A stretch of 64,000 nt of DNA from assembly GCA_016584305.1 (NCBI GenBank), contig JACEEZ010000391.1, positions 403,501-467,500 of the forward strand, written 5' to 3'. Numbering within the stretch: position 1 is the first letter of the stretch; each line of letters starts with the position of its first letter. The stretch comes from Chionoecetes opilio (Eukaryota > Arthropoda > Malacostraca > Decapoda > Majidae). Positions 1 through 11,470 of the stretch are shown one piece after another. The notes under the pieces were generated by a model that worked only from the letters and a program-made list of their open reading frames with translations, did no database searches and was not told where the DNA came from. The translations under genes were made by a program, and so were the position numbers.

Positions 1-632
1 TTGGCCAAAGCTTACAAAGTCTTTACCCCTGTAGTGTATGGTCACGATATATTTGTAGATCAGAATTACCGTTTGTATTGGTAGAGTGTGAGGTACGATG
101 AGTTGAGCTGACAGCACTGGCGCTCGGCGAGCAGCCAGGCAGTTAGTTGTTGTTGTTGTAGTTGTCTGAGTGGCCGCTTCGGTTCAGTGGCGTCGTTCCA
201 GTCAGTTGTTTACAATCTGTGTATCAGCTGTTGAAAACAGCCTATGGTTTTGTGTTGATATAAACTGAATTTATATTATTATTCTATTATTTATATATTA
301 ATTCTGTGTGTTAAATATGTTAAGTAAGTTCACCGAATACAAGTTTTAGTTGGAAATATTTGTGATAACCTGCTGGAGTTACGGTGGGTGCTGTACAGCG
401 ATTGTTAGTAGTGCTGATCCACTTGTTTGCCACTCTGTGGTAAAGGTTCGTATTTTATCCTTGCCGTATAAGTCTACCCCTAGTTTTGGAGAGATTTTTT
501 CAGGCTCAAAGAGTCGACTTGTTCACCGCCATTTACGGTATGTAGTATAATTGATTAAGAAAGGAAGGAACTGTAATGTGAAGTGACTACTTAGGTTGTT
601 TGATATTTTTTTAATTTTTTTTTTATACATTT
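1..632. other. Non-coding, no recognised feature
   Basis: AT-rich stretch with no exon, repeat or RNA that I can recognise. By position it is probably SHMT intron, because the next feature on the plus strand is an internal SHMT exon. Short open frames here show no protein-like composition. Confidence 0.4.
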
Positions 633-952
633 GTGCCTATAGCGTCTGTAGGCAGTGGTGACCCAGGGCTCGGATGGTAGGCTCTGGAGGTTCACTTGAG
701 GGCTCTGATGGTTGGTCCTCGCCCGTGGTGGCGCAGGCAGGATTCTTATAGTGACGCCTGTGATTAGAGGCTCATGCCGCCCCCCTGTGTCCTCCGATGC
801 ACTCACAATCGAAGGTAGAGTTGATAGGCAGGGCATGTGGGTGTTCTTAGGCCACTCGGCGGTGCAGAAAGATTTTGGTTTTCTTCGGGGATCGAGCTCG
901 GGTCACCGAGAACGCCAGTCGGAGACGCTAACCACTCCGCTACCGCCTCCCC
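633..952 (-). repeat. tRNA-derived SINE, family A, copy 1
   Basis: The tRNA-like head is at the high-coordinate end: read on the minus strand it begins with a GGGAGGCGGTAGCGGAGTGG-type A box. A body follows that is shared with the copies at 9971-10305 and 24168-24499. The shared body includes the gtgcagaaagatt block and the gcgcaggcaggatt block. This copy has a degraded B box. Pol III transcription of the ancestral element is inferred from the boxes. Confidence 0.75.
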
Positions 953-2357
953 TTAGGGAGGGGATATGTTTAGAACAATGTGTGAAACCTTAGACTGGAA
1001 GAAGGAACTATGTATTGAGGTACATATTAACAATTACATAACATTAAAAAGACAAAAACATAGGCAAAACTCTGGAAATGTTGATGCTCCCCTTAAGCCA
1101 TCAGTTCTCTCGTGACTAATTATTATAAAAAAAAGTTGTAGTTTGTATGCATTTAGCCATGGTGCTCATTTACCCATGAGTTTAATCGGTCTTCATCAAC
1201 ATGCTAGAGAATTTTCAGTTTCATTTCAGATGAAAACTCAGGCATGAGTTGTTTTTTCACCTATAAGGGGTATTATAAACTCAAAAAACACCATCACCAT
1301 GGAAAACAAGAGCTCTTGAAGGCTTGAAATGCCCAAATGATCACAAACTTAAACATCGAAGGGATGGCAGGCAGCCTTGCTGTGGTTGGTAACAGGGCGC
1401 AACAAAGACTGTTGTTGGAGCTGCGCAGGCCATGTTTATGTATTCAGCCATTTAAAGTTTAAAGTTAGATTTTACTGTCTAAATAACTTTTAGCAAGCAG
1501 TAAGCTAATGGCGATTTTGGATAATGGCAGATTAGATATGATAAAGATTAATGTATTGTGATAAGTTGGAGAATCTTTCAGGATATACCACCCAAGATTT
1601 GCACTGCGATGGTTAAGACCACATATAAAGATATTATTGTAGTTTGTCAAGATGTGATTTGAACCGGACACGCCACCACTATTCTTATGTAGCCAATTGT
1701 TGAAACAACCGGAGCAACTTATTTTTTCCTCATCGTCTGGTGAAAGTATTTGTTTCTTTTACTTAAAAGAAACAAAGAAACGTTTCGTTTCTTAAACGTT
1801 ACTTTTTCAAGATGGTGAAGTCCTAGGACTTATGTGAAAAGTCTCCTAGCCTCATTAAGTTAGAGATTATTGTAGCAGGTATGAATATCAGGGGTCTATT
1901 AAGTATCCAGCCGAAATATGTGGTATAATTATAATTCAGAAAGCAACAAGGTAGCTTAACTAAAGATATATCTCAGTAAGGAACATGATAACATGAGGCG
2001 GGAAAGAATTTTTCAGTAAAATTTTACCATAATGACTAAGGAAGGATCAAATACAAAAGTTGAATAATTAATCAGTAAACTTGAATTGTATGATCAAGTA
2101 TCCATGTTATTGATCTATATTTTTTCCTGGAGAAATGTAAGACAAATATTTTTATCATGTCTATAAAATTTGCAGTGAAAGTATCTTTAGTCATAAATGA
2201 AGTTTAATTCCTGCTCCCACACTCAATTAGTATTCTCTTGCATGTCTCTTATGACATATAGTAAGGGGATCCGTAGTGTCTTTCTTTTCTCATTATTATT
2301 TCCAGTGAAAAATTATAGTTGTGGGAATATTTTGTAATCCTTTTACATATATTTCAG
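953..2357. other. SHMT: Probable SHMT intron, no other feature
   Basis: AT-rich non-coding sequence that ends in a pyrimidine-rich tract and an AG acceptor just before the exon at 2358. A local palindrome-like block rich in gaaac motifs lies near 1740-1800. I see no further exon of the gene here. Confidence 0.5.
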
Positions 2358-2457
2358 GCTGGCACGCCAGAGTTCAGAGTCTACCAACAGCAAGTTATGA
2401 GTAACTGCAAAACCATGGCAGCGGCCTTACTGAAGCGTGGCTATAACCTTGTTTCAG
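2358..2457 (+). CDS. SHMT: Serine hydroxymethyltransferase, internal exon
   Basis: This 100-nt exon is bounded by an atttcag acceptor and a gtttgt donor. It reads [20 protein letters not shown] and onward, ending in NLVSG. This matches the SHMT helix after the large-domain loop (FKVYQHQV in the human enzymes) and runs into the next exon, with a glycine codon split in phase 1. SHMT is the PLP enzyme that converts serine plus tetrahydrofolate to glycine plus 5,10-methylenetetrahydrofolate. The upstream exons, including the one with the PLP lysine (TTHKT motif), are not in the window. Cytosolic and mitochondrial paralogues cannot be told apart from this part. No stop or frameshift is present. 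Confidence 0.93.
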
Positions 2458-2849
2458 GTTTGTGTCAAATTTTTACAATTCAGTAATTGTATGATTGAAA
2501 GATGAGTATTTTGGGAAAATTTGAAAATAAGGAACTAATATGCGAGATCATTTATGGTTCATCAACCACGCTGTATTAGGTTTGGTTCACCATAGTGCTA
2601 TTTCTTTTTCATTTACAGTGTTACTTGTATGCTGAAAACATTGTTTATTGTAGTAGGTAGTTGTATCCTGAAATACAGATTAAACTCTTGGTGTCAATAT
2701 TTGCTGACATTTACAACAGGGAAATGACCATTTTCATTTGTGGCCATAGCAATAACCATTTCAGCCATCATTTTCACGTCATACCTGTGTAACACCAAAT
2801 GTTTTCAAAATTTATCACAGGTTTGTGAAGATTTATAGGATTACATCTT

Positions 2850-2972
2850 GGTGGGGTAGTGGTATTTATGCTCGGCTCACAACCAAGAGATCCGTGAGGT
2901 GTGAGAGGTTGCGGATTTGATGCCCCAGCCTGGCAGAGACAATTGGGGTTTGCCTCCTTTCATGCTATAGTC
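2850..2972 (+). repeat. tRNA-like SINE, family B, copy 1
   Basis: The head ggtggggtagtggtatttat resembles an A box. The degenerate B box ggatttgatgcc follows about 45 bp later, then a gacaattggggtttgcctcc body. The same order recurs at 21872-22010, which supports a family. It lies in an SHMT intron. Confidence 0.55.
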
Positions 2973-3416
2973 CCTGCATATGAACCAAACTATTAATGAG
3001 TTTCTCTAGTGATAATTTGTCTTGAATCATTGCTCCAAGGTCCTTTCCTTCACACGCCTTGGTAATAGTTTCGCTTCCTTGCTTATAGCTCATTGTACTT
3101 TAACTAATGTAATATTTTGCATTTTTTGCATTAATCTATATTTAATTTTCCGACTTCATACATATAACTTTTCCAAATCCTCCTGTAGCAATCTGCAATC
3201 CTCTTCCATATTACAACGAGATCAAGGTTTGATATATCAATATGTGATAGGATTTCCTGGAAAGCATTGTTAATGCACTATAACATTTTCCTGTGTCATT
3301 TGCTGCTCACAATGCCTGACATCAGTTAGGTACAGGCCATTCTTTGACTTGGCCCAAGATATGATAGTGTTTATGTGTTCTAGGAATATGATTATGTAAT
3401 AACATATTATGGCTAT

Positions 3417-3708
3417 AGGTAAGGTAAAGTTGGGGGCATACGCTGCGCATGGCCTTGGTGCTCATCTCCGTCGCATTAGCCTTTGAGGCTGTGGTGGGTA
3501 GAAATTTGTTACCTTGGGACACAGGGCTAGTGTGACATCCAGGTTACCACAGTTACCTTCCCCAGGTTTCACCAGGCACCCATTTATCAACTCCGAAAGG
3601 CAAGATGAACAGCTGGTTAGGCTGGCCGCCGACTGTCCTATCCCGGATTCGAACCAGGGCCCGCAGATTCGTAGCTAGGTGCGCTAGTCACTACACCACA
3701 GAGGCGAC
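3417..3708 (-). repeat. tRNA-derived SINE, family C, copy 1
   Basis: Read on the minus strand it starts GTCGCCTCTGTGGTGTAGTG, a tRNA-like A box. A good B box (GGTTCGAATCC) follows, then a body with TTTCGGAGTTGATAAATGGG and the ACACTAGCCCTGTGTCCC block. The plus-strand copy at 11011-11293 matches it throughout. It sits in an SHMT intron, antisense to the gene. Confidence 0.8.
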
Positions 3709-4250
3709 AGCCATATAGCCATTACTGCCATGGTTATGGCTATGCAAGAGTGAAAATCATAGAAAAATGTAATGTACACTGCTGTCTCGCTTTTTGAAAT
3801 CTTTGCAGATTATTAAGGATATCCATCATAAACTAAGCAAGAATAGAATAGATAAGCTATGTTAAAAAACATCTGATCAGCATTCATTAACTGCAGGTAA
3901 TAAACCTGTCTTTTGATATTCTCGGTGATAAAGTAGCATGGATTTCAACTAAGTAAATTACAATTCATTCACAGGATATTTCAACCATCTTTATTTCAAA
4001 CCTTGATGTTTATGCCATATCAGTGTTTCATATTCATAGAAAGGAGCCGGTACGTACAAGTAAGAAATATCATCTCCTCTCCAGTTCTCATGTACATAAC
4101 TCCAAACACACAGCACAACCTAATGTTCTGGTTCTTCATCCACTTACTTATTGTAGATGACATACTTTGAGCTCAGTCCAGATTATGAATATGCTTTACT
4201 TGTGAAAAAGAGTATTTCTTCATAGACACATCTGTTGTTTTTGTTTGCAG
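3709..4250. other. SHMT: SHMT intron remainder
   Basis: Non-coding sequence ending in the ttgtttgcag acceptor of the exon at 4251. No other feature recognised. Confidence 0.6.
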
Positions 4251-4406
4251 GTGGGACCGACAATCACCTGGTACTAGTGGACCTTCGACCCAAGGGTTTA
4301 GATGGTGCAAGGGTAGAAACCATCTGTAACTACTGCAACATTACAGTCAACAAAAACTCAGTTCCTGGAGACAAGAGTGCATTAATTCCAGGAGGTCTTC
4401 GACTTG
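4251..4406 (+). CDS. SHMT: Serine hydroxymethyltransferase, penultimate coding exon
   Basis: A ttgtttgcag acceptor precedes the exon and a G|gttagt donor follows. After the split glycine codon it encodes [16 protein letters not shown], then the loop [21 protein letters not shown]. Both blocks are hallmark SHMT C-terminal domain sequence: (G/S)G(T/S)DNHL.LVDLR and NKN..PGD.SAL.P.GLRLG. The arginine in the RLG motif, with the following TPALTSR in the next exon, corresponds to the region that binds the substrate carboxylate in the family. Entry and exit are both phase 1. The sequence is intact. Confidence 0.95.
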
Positions 4407-4844
4407 GTTAGTACATGTGCTTTTGATATGACGTAGTGATGGAAAATGTTTTTTTTTATAACTTATTTGCTTCATAACCGGATATCCGGATGCTTTCCGG
4501 TCTTATTTGAAATATCCAGCTATCCGGCCAGATAACTGGATATTTCAAGCAAGGCTGGATACCGGAGATACCTCTCGACAGCCTATTCATTCATATACAG
4601 TAAAACAATAAGGGCTAGTTCATTTCAGACGTGTGGAATATTAAGACTCAACCAAAATCTCCTCCCCTGCCACCTTCCTGTACAATAAAACACAAAAAAT
4701 CAACACTCACTAGTTTCGACGCAGCAGATGAGTCTTGTCAATAGAGGGAGGCTCTGTATGTACACTATTTTTCAACCACTACTCTGAATCATTCATTGGT
4801 GGATTCGGGGGGGGCACAGGGGCCATGCCCTCCCTTGAAAGGAA
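4407..4844. other. SHMT: Start of the 9.85-kb last SHMT intron
   Basis: This begins at the gttagt donor. A short imperfect repeat block around 4478-4570 is built of tatccgg/ccggata motifs and could be a decayed TIR element. Otherwise nothing is recognised. Confidence 0.5.
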
Positions 4845-6728
4845 ATCAATCAGTCAATCATTGGGGGCATACGCCGGGGGGCGCTTTGCCTCGCCCACCC
4901 TACGACACCACTCCTAGGGGTCACCTCGCACGAGTCCCCATGCAGGCTCCCGTCCCATACCAAGCAACTCTCGACAGGAAACATCAACTTGCTCCAGCCA
5001 TGAGCCTTGTGGGTGCTCCCTTGGCCTCCTCCACGCCGGATTGTCTTACAGATGCATCCCGATGGGAAGGATCGGTTTCAGGGTAGCGTGCCACATGCCC
5101 ATATAGCCGAAGTTGGCGCTGACGGACTATGCAGGTAATAGGCCTCGCTTCAGTCTCACTGTGCAATCGCTGATTTGACACTTAATCATCCCAGCGATAC
5201 CCCATGATTCTGCGAAGACACTTATTACCAAAGGCATCGATTCGTCTCTATAAGTCGCTAATTAGTGTCCATGTCTCACATCCATAGAGTAAGACGGATC
5301 ACAAGCGACTTGAAGATCTGGATCTTTGTCCTTCTGCGCAGGTGCCGACAACGCCAAATACTCCTGCTGAGCGAGTCCATAACACCGTGGGCTATGCCAA
5401 TCCGCCTTAAGACTTCTTGATGTGACCCACCGTCATTATGGACTGCGCTACCAAGGTATGTAAAACTTTCCAAGATCTCAATGGCCTTGCCGCACACATG
5501 AACAGACTGTACTGTTTCATCTAGTAAGCCTCCAAACACCTGGACCTTGGTCTAGGAGCCAGGAAATGTCGAGTCCCAGAGGCTTTGCCTCCTCGTGCAG
5601 CGCCTCGAGAGCCATCACCAGGACCTCCAGCGACTCAGCAAAGATTATTGCATCATCGGCAAAAACAAGATCAGTGATCTTGGTGTTGCCGAGAGATGCT
5701 CGACAATCACTTTGATCTACAACTTTGCCCAATACCCAGTCCATACAAGTGTTGAAAAGTGATGGGGCAAGGATGCACCCTTGCCACACTCCTGTATGCA
5801 CAGGAAAAAAGCTCAATACACGTCCCCCACACTTCACAGCGCTCAAAGTCCCAGAGTACAGGCCAGTCATCAAACCAATAGTCCTTGTAGCAATCCTGCA
5901 AAGTCACAGAAGATCCCAAGACAGCATGCAACGCGCAAATTATGGTCTCACCCCCAGCTTTGAGCAGCTCAGCACTGATATTACAAAGACCAGCTGCCTT
6001 TCCACCCCTCAACTTTGCTGGGTGCGGTTTCGTCAATAGGAGGATCGACATCCACTGCCCGTAATCTAGTGGTGTGAAGCTGTCCAATTGGAGGGTCCTC
6101 CGTGAACAACTGCCCAAAGTACACACAAACCTCGATTTCCCGGATATCGGATTTGCCGGACAAAATCCGAGGTCCGGGAATATGTCAGAGAGTCCAAGAT
6201 TTTTTTTTTTTTTTTTTTTTACTTGAAATGCCTGGTGCTGGTCGTAAATTGACAAAGTTGTCCGGCGGTCCGAGCGTCTCCTGTCACCCCTGGTCAGTGT
6301 CCGTGCCTCCCGCCAGGTGGCAGCATGCTCAGCGGTCGTATTGTTTACATTTGGGCACACGACACTCACGGTTCACCTGCACCGCCTCCGTCATTCCCCT
6401 GACTCCCACTTCCCCTGGGGCAGGAACATCTCTGAGACTATTGAACACTTTCTGCTGCCTCCCGCCAGGTGGCAGCATGCTCAGCAGACGTAAAAGTCTG
6501 CGGCGGGGTAGTTGATATTGGCTGTTGCCGGACAGTAAATACTAGAGTAGGATAAACGTCCGGGGGTGGGTAATGGCATCGGACTTCTTTTTTTTCTTTT
6601 TTTTTAGAGGATAATTCCTGGACTGTTGCGATTCCCGGACTTTTGCGGTTCCCGGACCAGTGCTCCCCCCTATTAGTCCGGGAAATCGAGGTTTGTATGT
6701 ACTCGGCCCAACGAGCCTTCTGCCCTTT
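4845..6728 (-). mobile_element. RTE-like LINE copy R1, 5'-truncated and interrupted
   Basis: The minus strand carries decayed reverse transcriptase and C-terminal sequence. The FADD active-site box (LVFADDAIIFAESL) and the block before YLGSAVHNDG match the better copy at 11471-14022. The 3' end has the family's tcaatcaatcattgggggc tail at the low-coordinate side. Several frameshifts and stops break the frame. A TA-flanked element (6122-6699) interrupts it; the LINE resumes at 6700 with tactcggcccaacgagcc. It lies antisense inside the SHMT intron and is 5'-truncated near 6728. Confidence 0.85.
6122..6699. mobile_element. TA-target TIR element inserted in R1
   Basis: The ends are inverted repeats: ACAAACCTCGATTTCCCGGA on the left and its reverse complement on the right. 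TA lies on both sides (6120-6121 and 6700-6701). Removing the element restores the LINE sequence caaagtactc. The interior contains T runs and duplicated cctcccgccaggtggcagca blocks but no transposase. A TA target suggests the Tc1/mariner/pogo group (inference). Confidence 0.8.
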
Positions 6729-7040
6729 CTTAACCCTTACACGGCGGGGGACTTTTTACCTTGCCATGCACACCAGTCGGACAAATTTGCTCTAAATCGC
6801 CTGTTTTCTACCAATAATTTAAAAAATACTGCTGAAGCTATCAAGAAACAAAGTAAATCACCGTTCAGTTTAATCTTTTGTCTACATTACGCAATATCAA
6901 CTAACGCTCTAAGTGCTCTGGTTTCTTCACAGTGAGGTAAAGAAGTAATGTATTTTTCGCCTCGTGAGCCTGGCTGCGCAGATCTTCCCTCCAATGTTTG
7001 CGCGTGTTCAAAACTTTGGCTTCACATTCTATCCATATAT
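6729..7040. other. Intronic sequence, nothing recognised
   Basis: It begins with ttaacccttacacgg, which resembles the end of the TTAA elements found elsewhere in the window, but no matching far end was found. Confidence 0.35.
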
Positions 7041-7990
7041 GAGGGGGGACCCCCAAAAAACGGAATTCTGTCATAATTGTATTCAGATATTTTTACATGT
7101 TTACACTTTTATCACCTTCAAAGTATTCTCCATGTGAAGCAATGCACCGGTCCAGACGTGTTTTCCACTGTACAAAACAGTTCTGGAACTCTTGCAAAGA
7201 TATGCCTCTCCGTCGTTTTCTTCTTAACCTCTTCCACGTCTGCAAAACTTTTTCCTTTGAGGACTTTCTTCATTCGGGGGAACAAAAAAAAATCGCAGGG
7301 AGCAAGATCGGGTCATGCCATTTTTGGTGAGAAACTGTCTCGCACTCAAGGCGGTGTGCGCATGCGCATTGTCGTGATGAAACCACCACTCTCCCCTTTG
7401 CCACAGGTTGGGGCGTTTTCGTCTCACTGCGTCTCGTAAACGCTTCAGAACTGCCAAGTAAAAAGTCTGGTTAACAGTTTGACCAGGAGGAACAAATTTT
7501 TTGTGGACAATTCCTCTCGCATCGAAGAAACAAATCATCATCATCGTCTTGACATTGGACTTCACTTGACGCGCTTTTTTGGGTCGTGGTGACGTTGGAT
7601 GCTTCCATTGACTTGACTGCTGTTTTGTTTCCGGGTCGTAGCCGTAGCACCAGCTTTCGTCACCAGTGATGACCTTCGAAAAAAGGTATGGATCAACTTC
7701 CAACTGTTCTTTCAGTTCACGACACGCATTCATTCGTGACTGCTTTTGATCGTCCGTGAGCAAGCAAGGCACCAATTTCGCTGCAACTCTTTTCATCCCC
7801 AATTCCTCATTCAAAATTCGTTGGCAGGAGCTCCAGGACACACCAGTCAAATCAACAAGTTTGTCAATTGATCGGCGACGATCCTCCAAGATCAGTTCAT
7901 CAATTTTTGTGATGTTTTCATCCGTTCGGGAGGTTGACGGTTGCCCTGAACAAGGTTCCTCGAGGTTCCGAGGATGCTCACCAATCATGT
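7041..7990 (-). pseudogene. mariner-type transposase, truncated and frameshifted
   Basis: On the minus strand this encodes a mariner (IS630-Tc1-mariner) transposase: GQPSTSRTDENI linker, then second-helix sequence, VITGDESWCYGYDPE with the first catalytic Asp (near 7660), and HHDNAHAHTA with the second Asp (near 7370). The third-Asp region (PDLAPCDFF) is in another frame after a one-base shift near 7322, and FPRMKKVLKGK follows in that frame. The N-terminal helix-turn-helix portion is missing beyond about 7990. The 3' end carries a mariner-like terminus gaggggggaccccc after TATAT. Such an enzyme cuts and pastes into TA sites; this copy cannot be active. It is antisense in the SHMT intron. Confidence 0.9.
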
Positions 7991-8881
7991 CAACTCCAAT
8001 CAGCTACCATGGTTCTTTAACTTTTATGGGCTGCATCGAGGGGCCTTGTGTTTTCAGTGGAGTGTAACGTTGGCACTCATTGCATGTCATTGCGCAATCT
8101 TGAAAAAATTGAGGATAGTCAAGAAGTGTATACTGTATATGGATTCAAAGAATTAAATAGTGGAGTATGGATCAACTGAGTACTGCAAACTTTGTATTGG
8201 CTAGATAAAAACCACTCATGCATGAACATGTCCATCACAATGGTGTTATAAGTATGATGATAAAGATCCCACAAAATACAATTAGTTGTACCTCCTACAT
8301 AAAATAACTTGCATAGTGCTTGATATCATCTGTCATATTTTTCCAAATGTAAAGTCTTGAGCTTGTATATCAAGAGGAGACAGGAGGAAAGGTAAACACA
8401 CAGCTACACCCACCACCGCCTACACAACCACCACATTCACTCGTATCACCAGGCCTAACTCTGAATAATTCATGGTAAATAACATCTGTTATCTATTATC
8501 TATTGTCTTTTGTATTGCTGTTAATGTTTCATGTATAATGTCTTCGCTTATAAGCAGTTAAAGTACAAAAATGGAGGTCAAAAGGGTGAACTCGGGCTTC
8601 GTCAAAGACTAATGGATAATTTTCCAATTGAAAGTACTATTCGCGTTTGGCAAAATTCACTTTGTGCGATGGTTTGGCTAGACTAATTAAATCGCCAAAC
8701 GTGAGGGACCACTGTACACTTATATTTTTTTAAGAAAATGTGTCATCGGGATTATTTTTGCTGGTCGGTCCTTTTAATTAAAGACTTCTGCCTTTCCATC
8801 CAACACTGCTGCCTTATACAGCAACTATCGAAACTTCATGTTAAGGTGTGCGAAACTTGAAATGGGGAATATTTGGAAGTA
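7991..8881. other. SHMT intron, nothing recognised
   Basis: AT-rich non-coding sequence between the mariner copy and the Tigger derivative. No 5' mariner TIR could be identified here. Confidence 0.4.
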
Positions 8882-9870
8882 CAGTAAAACCCTTATAACT
8901 CGGCATGATAGGGGCTCTGGCCCTTGCTGAGTTATTCAATGTGCCGAGTTATGCAATGTCCTCCTCTGATATGGGTGAAAAAAAGAAGAAAAAGTAAATA
9001 AGTACTGTAAAAGCATAAACACTACACTTGCCAGTGAACGGGTAGAATGTGCTGGATTTCATATCAAACTCAGCACAAATAGCACGCATGGACGCACCTG
9101 CATCCATCCTTGCCAGCACTTTCACCTTTTCTTGCAGGCTCAGGCTCTTCAATTTCATTCTTTCCTGCTGGAGACACCCTTGCGTGATGGAGCTGACATC
9201 TTGATATACAAGTACTGTATGATGTAATCCCAAAACACGTAAAATAGGTGGCAAAGTAAAGCAAAGGTCAGGTACCAGCGCGTAGGCTGAGCCGTGTTTT
9301 TGTCGTCCAAGCACCGTCTTGGATTACGAATCCCAATCCAATAACACTTGCTGAAATGTGTTTTTGATGTGTAATGAAATGTAGTAGTATAATATACTAC
9401 TTTGTGATATTGTTTGCAATGTTTTGCATTGATTATTATTTCGGCTTCTACCAAGCTTGTGTTTTTGAAGCAGAAACCAATCCTTTTTCAATTTCGACAA
9501 AAAACGGAATTCATATCCAAGACGGTGCTTGGTCGACATAAACACGGCTCAGCAGCTGACAGCCTACACGCTGGTTCCCGACCTTTGCTTTACTTTGCCA
9601 CCTATTTTACCTGTTTTGGGATTACATCATACAGTACTGTATTTCAAGATGTCAGCTCCATCACGCAAGGGTGTCTCCAGCAGGAAGGGAATGAAATTGA
9701 AGAGCCTGAGCCTGCAGGAAAGGATCAAAAGGACAAAAACACGACTTTATGCGACTAAGGATATGCCGAGTGTAAGCAAAGAGATGCAGTTAGAACATCA
9801 ATATGCCGAGATACATTATTTTTTGCAGACTTTCTGTTTACATGTTCACACAAGAGGTTGTGAGGGCATG

Positions 9871-9940
9871 ATATGAACATAAGAAAATAAGGAAGCTACA
9901 AGAGGCCGCGAGGCCTACACGTGGTAGTTCCTGTAAATAT
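9871..9940 (-). mobile_element. CR1-like LINE 3'-tail fragment
   Basis: About 70 bp matching the 3' end of the LINE at 14645-18700 (gaagctacaagaggccgcga and the cctacacgtggtagttcctg block). It is an extremely 5'-truncated insertion inside T1 and is absent from the sister copy T2. Confidence 0.7.
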
Positions 9941-9970
9941 GCTGAGTGAAAACCAAGAGATGCAGTTTAG

Positions 9971-10305
9971 GGGAGGCGGTAGCAGAGTGGTTAGCGTCAC
10001 CGAGGGGTGTTCTCGAAGACCCGAGTTCGATCCCGAGTGAGATCCATAAATCCACTTGAAATCTTTCTGCACCGTCGAGTGGCCTAAGAACACCCACATG
10101 CCCTATCCATTAACTCTACCTTCGATTGCGAGTGCATGGGAGGACACAGGGGGCGGCATGAGCCTCTAATTATAGGCGTCGCTATAAGAATCCTGCCTGC
10201 GCCACCACGGGTGAGGGCCAACCATCACTGCCCTTGAGTGAGCCTCCAGGGCCTACCATCCCACCCCTGGAGCTCACTGGCTACACGCGCTTTAGTCATG
10301 GATGT
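9971..10305 (+). repeat. tRNA-derived SINE, family A, copy 2
   Basis: Best copy of the family. The A box is GGTAGCAGAGTGGTTAGCG and the B box is GAGTTCGATCC, about 40 bp apart. The body runs through ctgcaccgtcgagtggccta and ctgcgccaccacgggtgagg. It is inside the Tigger derivative T1. Confidence 0.85.
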
Positions 10306-10467
10306 AATAAAAAAAACTAAAAAAAACCTTTGTCTTTGCCTTGCCGAGTTGGAATTCAAATTCCGAGTTATACAGTGCTGACTTATTTTTACTGTACAGT
10401 TTTACTGTACCGCTAAACCTTGTATTCGTGAACCAAGGTGCTGGGAAACTCAATGCACCACTGTATA

Positions 10468-11327
10468 CAGTAAACCTTAACTTTTATGGAACTCGATATA
10501 ACAAATTTCGGCTTTAACAAACTTTTTTTGCCAGTCCGATATATGCGGGGATTTACCGACTAAATTCGGTAAATGCGGAGTTTGTTTCGGTGGTGGGTTG
10601 GCCGAACATGTATGTATACGCAGGTCGGATGGTGGCAGTGAAAACAAAGCCGACTGGGCGGTGTGCGGCTGCACGCCAATCAGTCTGGCTTTGTCGGCCT
10701 GAGTGTAAACACTTCCTCTCACGTCCTCCCGTGCCTGTGCCTCACTACATTGCCTGCCTCCCGTACCTCACCACGTGTTGTTTTAATTTCCCTGTATGCG
10801 TGTAGTATTTGTGATGGCTGCATGTACGTAAGTATACAAACTTTTATCTAATGTAACAAACAAAGTTCATTATACACAGAAATAGTCGGAAATACCGAAC
10901 TTTCACCTCATAACGAACAAAGTTTGTTATATGCAATAAGTTCGGATCCCTCTGATATAACTAACTTTCGAATATAACGTCACCCCCTTCCCCCCGTGTT
11001 GTCTGTTGTCGTCTCCGTGGTGCAGTGGCTACGAATATGCGGGCCCTGGTTCGAATCCGGGCCAGGTCAAGTCGGCGACCAGCCTACCCAGCTGTTCTTC
11101 CTTCCTTTCGGGGTTGATAAATGGGTACCTGGGGTCGCCTGGGGAAGGTAACTGTGGTAACCCGGGTGTCACACTAGCCCTGTGTCCCGGGGTAACGGAT
11201 CACCACCACAGGCTATAAGGGCTAATGCCACGGAGATGAGCACTGAATGCCACATGCAGCTTAGCGTATGCTCCCATTTTACCTTTTACCTTCCTCTCAA
11301 TTGGTTCGTTATAGTGAGGGTTTACTG
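10468..11327. mobile_element. TIR element with CAGTAAACC ends, carrying a SINE
   Basis: The left end is CAGTAAACCTTAAC after TA at 10466-10467. The right end is the inverse, GTGAGGGTTTACTG. The interior has several imperfect ATATAAC/CGAAC blocks near both ends. The C-family SINE lies between 11011 and 11293. No transposase is present. It is probably a Tigger/pogo-class MITE, judged by its end sequence. Confidence 0.65.
11011..11293 (+). repeat. tRNA-derived SINE, family C, copy 2
   Basis: It begins GTCTCCGTGGTGCAGTGGCT (A box) and has the B box GGTTCGAATCC at 11048-11058. The body runs to ccattttaccttttacctt. It matches the minus-strand copy at 3417-3708. Confidence 0.85.
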
Positions 11328-11459
11328 AATATGTATAAGACACTCTTATAAATACCTTGTGTGGATCTGATGTGGATGTGAACATACAAATGGGCATTTA
11401 ACTATTAAATCCCTGTAGCATAATTTAAAGTATACTATACAGCATTTAGACTCAATGAG

Positions 11460-11470
11460 GAAACAACATA
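11460..11470. repeat. Target-site duplication of LINE R2, left copy
   Basis: GAAACAACATA, repeated exactly at 14023-14033 on the other side of the LINE. Confidence 0.9.

Larger units (their letters stand above)
8882..10394 (-). mobile_element. Tigger/pogo-like derivative, copy T1, palindromic, with SINE passenger
   Basis: TA (8880-8881 and 10395-10396) flanks the element, and the left end is CAGTAAAACCCTTATAACTC. Around 9055-9165 the minus strand encodes KLKSLSLQEKVKVLARMDAG and the following ASMRAICAEFDMKSSTF. This is the CENP-B/pogo-type N-terminal helix-turn-helix. A second, inverted copy of the N-terminal region lies at about 9525-9790, so the core is a palindrome with no catalytic domain. 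A family A SINE (9971-10305) and a short CR1 tail (9871-9940) are inserted. Copy T2 at 24103-25488 shares the layout in the opposite orientation. It would need an enzyme from elsewhere to move. Confidence 0.8.

Noticed and set aside
712..993. Plus-strand open frame over 93 codons
   Set aside because: It lies entirely within a SINE copy; matching frames occur in the other copies.
1..2357. Upstream SHMT exons
   Set aside because: I looked for the TTHKT lysine exon and the FPGLQGGPHNH exon in the plus-strand frames and saw neither.
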